Positions 9,472 to 12,953 of a DNA stretch of 12,953 nt are shown in pieces. A model generated the notes under the pieces. The model worked only from the letters and a program-made list of their open reading frames with translations. It made no database searches and had not been told where the DNA came from. The position numbers and the translations under genes were made by a program. This DNA is from Streptosporangiaceae bacterium (GTDB taxonomy: Bacteria > Actinomycetota > Actinomycetes > Streptosporangiales > Streptosporangiaceae): contig JASHSZ010000533.1 in assembly GCA_030040815.1 (NCBI GenBank), positions 1 through 12,953 of the forward strand. The letters run 5' to 3'. Position 1 is the stretch's first letter; each line of letters starts with the position of its first letter.

Positions 9472-9825
9472 GTCACCACCCTCTGTTAGTGCACTGCCAG
9501 CCTATGCGTGACTTGCGTCGGCCGGGTCGGCCGCACAGCCGGTCATCCCCCGTTAGGTTCAGTAAGCATCACTCAGCTGGGCGGTAGCTGAATGAAGCCT
9601 GGGGATCGTCTTGTCCACGGCGCTGTGGCCGGCCATCGAAGGCACCCCGGCGTAGATACCCAGCTGACAGTTGATATGCCTGGTTTGCCGGGCCGATACC
9701 GGGGAACCGAGCCGGGCTGTGGCCGCGACGCCAAGTATGCCGCGCCGAGAAGCGATATATCTTGTCAACACCGCGATAGAGATATATCTTAACTTCGTCG
9801 GGATGTCGCACGCAGGAGTACGCAC
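9472..9825. other. Divergent intergenic spacer (354 bp)
   Basis: I see no convincing gene here. On the protease side, TAGGCT (minus strand, about 9507-9502) fits a -10 but has no clear -35 partner. A short CAGCT/AGCTG inverted repeat lies at about 9575-9591. On the other side, 9754-9790 holds the promoter and boxes described separately. The stretch 9750-9795 is markedly AT-rich compared with everything around it. Confidence 0.6.
9754..9790 (+). promoter_or_regulatory. Promoter with two GATATATC operator-like boxes
   Basis: TTGTCA (9763-9768) and TATCTT (9785-9790) are separated by 16 bp and resemble a housekeeping -35/-10 pair. The expected transcription start is about 30 nt before the ATG at 9826. 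The self-palindromic GATATATC occurs at 9754-9761, just ahead of the -35, and at 9781-9788, overlapping the -10, exactly 27 bp apart. Each is followed by TT. AT-rich ATATAT-type operators are typical of PadR-like repressors (recollection), but no such regulator is in this window. Confidence 0.62.
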
Positions 9826-10293
9826 ATGTCTGCACCGCCCAGCACCTACCAGACCAATCTGAACCGCCGCGAGGAGATCGCAGTCTCCGGTTCGGCGCTG
9901 TCCGAAGCGCCGTGGAAGATCGCGGGCGCCACGGGCGTCGTGGTCGCGGGCGCCGATCTGCTCACCCACCTCGCCTTCCATCTGCTGAGCTTCCGCCTCG
10001 AGTGGGCCACCGCCATCTCCATGGGCATCGTGGCGTTCTGGGCCGTGGCGGGCGCCGGGGCGCTGGTCCGCAGCCGGCACAGCCGCGCGCTGCGGTGGGC
10101 CCGCTCCCGGCCGTGGCGGTTCGCGGTCCTGCCGGGCGCGGCGGCAGCGATCCTCGTCTTCGTACTCACGGTGCTGGATGGCAGCGGCATGCTCGGCGCC
10201 GCCTTCACGGCCGTCTGGCATGGGGCGATCGCCTATGCGCTGACCGGCGTCGTGGGCTCGGTCGTCCGGCCGCGCCGCGAATCTCGGGGCTGA
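9826..10293 (+). CDS. Four-helix membrane protein of unknown function
   Basis: I do not recognise this 155-residue protein. The first ~28 residues are hydrophilic (NLNRREEIAVSGSA). Four hydrophobic segments follow at about 31-55, 60-81, 98-117 and 121-147. The loop between the second and third is strongly basic (RSRHSRALRWARSRPWR), and the tail ends RPRRESRG. By the positive-inside rule both ends and that loop are cytoplasmic. Helix 1 carries a charged/polar stretch (AGADLLTHLAFHLL) that could be functional. The start is secure: GCAGGAG lies 7 nt before the ATG. It has its own promoter with operator-like boxes, and a weak hairpin (GCCGA/TCGGC, 10294-10306) directly after the stop. Gene reality is likely; function is open. 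Confidence 0.82.
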   Translation: MSAPPSTYQTNLNRREEIAVSGSALSEAPWKIAGATGVVVAGADLLTHLAFHLLSFRLEWATAISMGIVAFWAVAGAGALVRSRHSRALRWARSRPWRFAVLPGAAAAILVFVLTVLDGSGMLGAAFTAVWHGAIAYALTGVVGSVVRPRRESRG

Positions 10294-10376
10294 GCCGAAA
10301 CTCGGCGGCGTCGGCCGTGAGTCGGCCTGGCGCCGCAGGCCCGTGCGCTGCCGGTCGCTAGCCTGATCGGGGACGT

Positions 10377-10421
10377 TTGCCACCGACGCGGACGAGGCGG
10401 TGCACACCGGTTGCCACCGAC
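10377..10421 (+). repeat. 11-bp direct repeat ahead of the deacetylase gene
   Basis: TTGCCACCGAC occurs at 10377-10387 and again at 10411-10421, 34 bp start to start (about three helical turns). TAGCCT at 10359-10364 could be a -10 upstream of both copies, without an obvious -35. The second copy ends 10 bp before the preferred start codon and contains the alternative TTG start. Confidence 0.55.
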
Positions 10422-10431
10422 AGGCAGGAGC

Positions 10432-11169
10432 ATGCGGACGGGCGGCTGGCGGCTCGCCGGGGCAGCCGCCGGACTCGCGGTCGCTCAGGCCGGCCCTGGC
10501 CTCACCGGGTTCGGTCCGGTGCGCTCGGTGGCCTTCCGCCGCCTGGCCGGGAGCGGAGACCCTGGCCACGTGGCGCTCACGTTTGACGACGGACCCGACC
10601 CCGCTTCGACGCCGGCGTTCTTGCGGGTGCTCGCGGATCGCGGCGTCCGGGCCACCTTCTTCATGCTCGGCAGCATGGTGGCGCGCGCGCCTGGGCTGGC
10701 GGCTGAAGTCGCCGCGGCCGGGCACGAGGTCGGGGTGCACGGGTGGAATCACCGGTACCTGCCGGCCCGCGGGCCAGCGGCCACGCGCTCGGACCTGACC
10801 TCGGCTACCGAACTGATAGCCGACGTGACCGGCGTGCGGCCCTGGCTGTTCCGGCCGCCGTACGGCGTGCTGAGCGGCCTATCTCTGGTCACCGCTCGTA
10901 ACCTCCGCCTGACCCCGCTGCTGTGGGGAGCCTGGGGGCGGGAATGGGCGGCGGGTGCCACCGGCGAGACCGTGCTGCGGACCCTGCTGCGCGGGTTGGA
11001 CGGGGGCGTGACCGTGCTGCTGCACGATTCCGGCTCCATCGCGCCGCCCGGCAGCTGGGAAGCAGCCCTCGCGGCAGTGCCGCCGCTGCTCGACGAGTGC
11101 GCGCGCCGCGGTCTGCGGGTCGGCACGGTGGCCGAGCACGGCCTGACCGCGCCGGGCCGCCGCCCCTAG
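10432..11169 (+). CDS. NodB-type polysaccharide deacetylase (carbohydrate esterase family 4)
   Basis: The predicted 245-residue enzyme removes N-acetyl groups from a cell-wall or extracellular amino-sugar polymer using a metal-aided mechanism. CE4 motifs are present: TFDDGPD (50-56; Asp52 base, Asp53 metal ligand), HGWNH (103-107; His103 and His107 metal ligands), RPPYG (141-145) and the terminal LLHDSG with His198. The segment WGAWGREW (165-172) stands where many members have an Asp-Trp pair, so motif 4 is divergent. The N-terminus ([20 protein letters not shown]) is a short basic-hydrophobic stretch that may be an export signal or anchor. The start is uncertain: ATG 10432 has AGGCAGGAG very close upstream, while the frame also opens at TTG 10411. 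Substrate (peptidoglycan or another glycan) is not decided. Confidence 0.9.
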   Translation: MRTGGWRLAGAAAGLAVAQAGPGLTGFGPVRSVAFRRLAGSGDPGHVALTFDDGPDPASTPAFLRVLADRGVRATFFMLGSMVARAPGLAAEVAAAGHEVGVHGWNHRYLPARGPAATRSDLTSATELIADVTGVRPWLFRPPYGVLSGLSLVTARNLRLTPLLWGAWGREWAAGATGETVLRTLLRGLDGGVTVLLHDSGSIAPPGSWEAALAAVPPLLDECARRGLRVGTVAEHGLTAPGRRP

Positions 11170-11287
11170 GGCCGCGCCGTCGCCTGGCCAACGTACCGCG
11201 CAAACCCGGCGGGACCGCCCACACGGTCTCGCAACCCGGTAACGTTGTGGCGGTTCGTTGGCCCTGTACGCAGGTACGTCGGGCCGG

Positions 11288-11320
11288 GCGCCAGGCCCAG
11301 TCGTGGGTGTGCCTGGGCGC
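11288..11320 (+). other. Imperfect hairpin in the deacetylase-ctaB spacer
   Basis: GCGCCAGG (11288-11295) pairs with CCTGGGCGC (11312-11320, one bulged G), and inside it CCCA pairs with TGGG around a GTCG tetraloop, with a TGTG bulge. It ends 31 nt before the ctaB start and 17 nt before its ribosome site. It may be a ctaB leader structure or a weak terminator for the deacetylase gene. I see no convincing promoter in the 182-bp spacer. Confidence 0.35.
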
Positions 11321-11351
11321 AGCGAGGATTGCGGGCGAAAGGACCACCACG

Positions 11352-12326
11352 GTGACTCAACTCGCAGGCGCGGTCGAGGCTGGCCGGGCTGCGCCGGGCG
11401 AGCGGCGCCCGGCCACGCTGGTTGCGCGCGGCCTGTTCGCGCTCACCAAACCACGGATCATCGAACTGCTGCTGGTCACGACGCTTCCGACGATGATGCT
11501 CGCCGACCGCGGCCTGCCGTCGCTGCGCCTGATCGCCGTCACGCTGGTCGGCGGTGCGCTCGCAGCGGGCAGCGCGAACACGCTGAACTGCTACATCGAC
11601 CGGGACATCGACGCTGTCATGGCGCGCACCAAGCGCCGCCCGCTGGTCGCCAGCGCCCAGGGCCACGGCAACGGCCAGGCAACGCGCACGGCGATCAAGC
11701 CGGCCGAGGCGCTCGCCTTCGGAGTCCTGCTCGGAGCCGCGGCCACGCTGCTGCTCGGCCTCGCGGCCAACTGGCTGGCCGCTTCGCTCGCTGACGCCGC
11801 GATCGTGTTCTATGTGTTCATCTACACCATCGGGCTCAAGCGGCGGACGGCATCCAACATCGTGATCGGCGGCGCGGCGGGCTGCTTCCCGGTGCTGGTT
11901 GGCTGGGCCGCGGTGACCGGCACGGTGAGCTGGTGGGCGGTCGTGCTGTTCGCGGTGATCTTCTTCTGGACGCCGCCGCACTTCTGGGCGCTGGCGATCA
12001 AGTTCCGCGACGACTACGCGGCGGCCAACGTGCCGATGCTGCCGGTGGTGGCGGCGCCCGCGACGGTGGCGCGGAAGATCGTGCAGTATTCGTACGCCAT
12101 GGTGGCGACGACCCTGCTGCTGATCCCGTACGCGGGCGCGATCTACGGCGGCTGCGCGGTCCTGCTCGGCGGCTGGTTCCTGCGCGAGGCGCACCAGCTT
12201 CGCGGCCGCATCGCGGCCGGGACGGGCCCGGCCTCGATGCGGTTGTTTCACCTGTCGATCGGCTACCTCACCCTGTTGTTTGCCGCCGTGGCGGTGACCG
12301 CGCTGCTGCCCTGGCACCGCTGGTAG
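11352..12326 (+). CDS. ctaB: Protoheme IX farnesyltransferase (heme O synthase)
   Basis: CtaB (CyoE/COX10 family) is a polytopic membrane prenyltransferase that adds a farnesyl group to heme B to make heme O, a step toward heme A/O terminal oxidases. The 324-residue protein has about nine hydrophobic helices. The prenyl-diphosphate site is [20 protein letters not shown] (79-98; Asp83 and Asp87), and the second conserved stretch is [15 protein letters not shown] (218-232). [20 protein letters not shown] (161-180) is also typical. The loop after the first site ([16 protein letters not shown], about 101-116) is longer than usual. The frame stays open upstream to 10923, but GTG 11352 has AAAGGA 8 nt before it and gives a normal N-terminus. 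The usual partner ctaA is not visible here. Confidence 0.95.
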   Translation: MTQLAGAVEAGRAAPGERRPATLVARGLFALTKPRIIELLLVTTLPTMMLADRGLPSLRLIAVTLVGGALAAGSANTLNCYIDRDIDAVMARTKRRPLVASAQGHGNGQATRTAIKPAEALAFGVLLGAAATLLLGLAANWLAASLADAAIVFYVFIYTIGLKRRTASNIVIGGAAGCFPVLVGWAAVTGTVSWWAVVLFAVIFFWTPPHFWALAIKFRDDYAAANVPMLPVVAAPATVARKIVQYSYAMVATTLLLIPYAGAIYGGCAVLLGGWFLREAHQLRGRIAAGTGPASMRLFHLSIGYLTLLFAAVAVTALLPWHRW

Positions 12327-12378
12327 GCGTTGTCGCTTGGCTACGCTGAGTAGTGGAACAATTGCCATGAGTTGACTA

Positions 12379-12398
12379 GCCCGTGGTGAGCCACGGGC
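12379..12398 (+). terminator. Compact hairpin after ctaB, abutting the next gene
   Basis: An 8-bp perfect stem (GCCCGTGG 12379-12386 with CCACGGGC 12391-12398) closes a TGAG tetraloop 52 nt after the ctaB stop. No T-tract follows. It lies 13 nt before the start chosen for the next gene and 1 nt before an alternative start (12400), so it could instead be a 5' leader structure. Confidence 0.45.
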
Positions 12399-12411
12399 GA
12401 TGCTTACTGGC

Positions 12412-12953
12412 ATGGCTCGGACTCGACGGGCTTTCCTCGGCACCGCGGCCGCCGCGGTGGCGGTATCGGCCGGTGCCGCGGTGGCCGCGGTCGAGCTGGA
12501 CCGGTCCGGCGCGACCACCGCAGCCAGGGCGAAATCACGTCCCACTCGCTCCGGCACGTCGCGGACCATCGCGGGGGAGAACTCGCTGCCCGGAACCAAT
12601 AGCTGGTGGATCAGCAACCTCGGCGCGCCGGACGAGATCCTCGGCTATGCAGGGCAGGCCAGCGTGCTGCCGGGCGAGCAGGTTGAGCTCTATGTCTCGA
12701 CGACTGCGCGCGAGTTCGGGGTCAAGGCGTTCCGGATCGGCTGGTACGACGGCGACCTGGCCAGGCAGGTCTGGCAGTCCGGCGCGATCCGCGGCTACCA
12801 GCAGGCTGCGGCGAATCTTGCCAATGCCACCCGGACGGTATCCACCCAGTGGAATGTTTCGCTGACCGTGCCGACCGACGACTGGCCGCCGGGCAGCTAC
12901 CTGTTCCGGCTGGACGCCGAGACGGGGGGGCAGCGGTACGTACCGCTCACGGT
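12412..12953 (+). CDS. Tat-exported protein resembling the N,N-dimethylformamidase beta-subunit-like family (partial)
   Basis: The frame is open from ATG 12412 to the right edge (180 codons, no stop). The N-terminus MARTRRAFLGT followed by an Ala/Val-rich core (about 11-27) is a twin-arginine signal with the R-R-x-F-L core, so the protein is exported folded. After a Ser/Thr/Arg linker, the mature part begins IAGENSLPGTNSWWI (about 53-67) and continues with LYVSTTAREFGVKAFRIGWY and PPGSYLFRLDAETGGQRYVPLT. From memory this matches large secreted actinobacterial proteins annotated with an N,N-dimethylformamidase beta-subunit-like domain; whether they act on amides is unknown. An in-frame ATG at 12400 is an alternative start. 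Neither start has a clear ribosome site. Confidence 0.78.
   Translation, partial: MARTRRAFLGTAAAAVAVSAGAAVAAVELDRSGATTAARAKSRPTRSGTSRTIAGENSLPGTNSWWISNLGAPDEILGYAGQASVLPGEQVELYVSTTAREFGVKAFRIGWYDGDLARQVWQSGAIRGYQQAAANLANATRTVSTQWNVSLTVPTDDWPPGSYLFRLDAETGGQRYVPLT

Noticed and set aside
9559..10752. 397-codon minus-strand open frame overlapping the spacer, the membrane protein and the deacetylase start
   Set aside because: It is low-complexity Arg/Ala/Pro/Gly sequence opposite two supported genes and runs through the promoter region.
10923..11351. 143-residue N-terminal extension of CtaB
   Set aside because: The upstream part overlaps the deacetylase gene in another frame, is Arg-rich and unlike the family. 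The GTG at 11352 has a good ribosome site and gives a normal length.
11166..12617. 483-codon minus-strand open frame opposite ctaB
   Set aside because: Antisense artefact: Arg/His/Gln-rich, no motif, and ctaB on the other strand is certain.

Overview
The window is a GC-rich chromosomal stretch. GTG and TTG starts, one probable leaderless mRNA, strong G/C third-position bias (it opens long antisense frames opposite nearly every gene), and an actinobacterial-type DapE, Kdp operon and Gly/Tyr-rich HtrA-like protease all point to an actinomycete. I cannot name the genus. Nothing here looks like a prophage, CRISPR array, insertion sequence or defence island. Most of it is ordinary core genome, and the less explained signals are small genes and non-coding structures.

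Layout. (1) 1-3873, minus strand: a potassium-uptake operon read right to left as a 29-codon membrane peptide gene, kdpF (TTG start), kdpA and kdpB. KdpB runs off the left edge, and kdpC and any kdpDE would lie beyond it. A 246-bp leader with two compact hairpins precedes the operon. (2) 4018-4107: a long inverted repeat between kdp and the next unit. (3) 4120-7614: a class I PLP aminotransferase gene (minus) diverges from a LysR-type regulator (plus), which is followed after 9 bp by dapE (lysine/peptidoglycan precursor synthesis). A T-N11-A palindrome sits on the regulator's promoter. (4) 7633-7669: a 15-bp-stem bidirectional terminator separates dapE from a convergent membrane-anchored trypsin/PDZ protease (7687-9471, minus). 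(5) 9472-9825: a 354-bp divergent spacer with a recognisable promoter embedded in two GATATATC boxes, serving a four-helix membrane protein of unknown function. (6) 10432-12953, plus strand: a NodB-type polysaccharide deacetylase, ctaB (heme O synthase), and the start of a Tat-exported protein resembling the N,N-dimethylformamidase beta-subunit-like family, cut by the right edge.

How the genes relate. The kdp genes form one high-affinity K+ uptake system. The aminotransferase/LysR/dapE group looks like one regulatory unit in amino-acid or cell-wall precursor metabolism, but the aminotransferase substrate is not readable from sequence. Several of the others (PDZ protease, deacetylase, Tat protein, small membrane protein) act at or outside the membrane. 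They appear to be separate transcription units rather than a single system.
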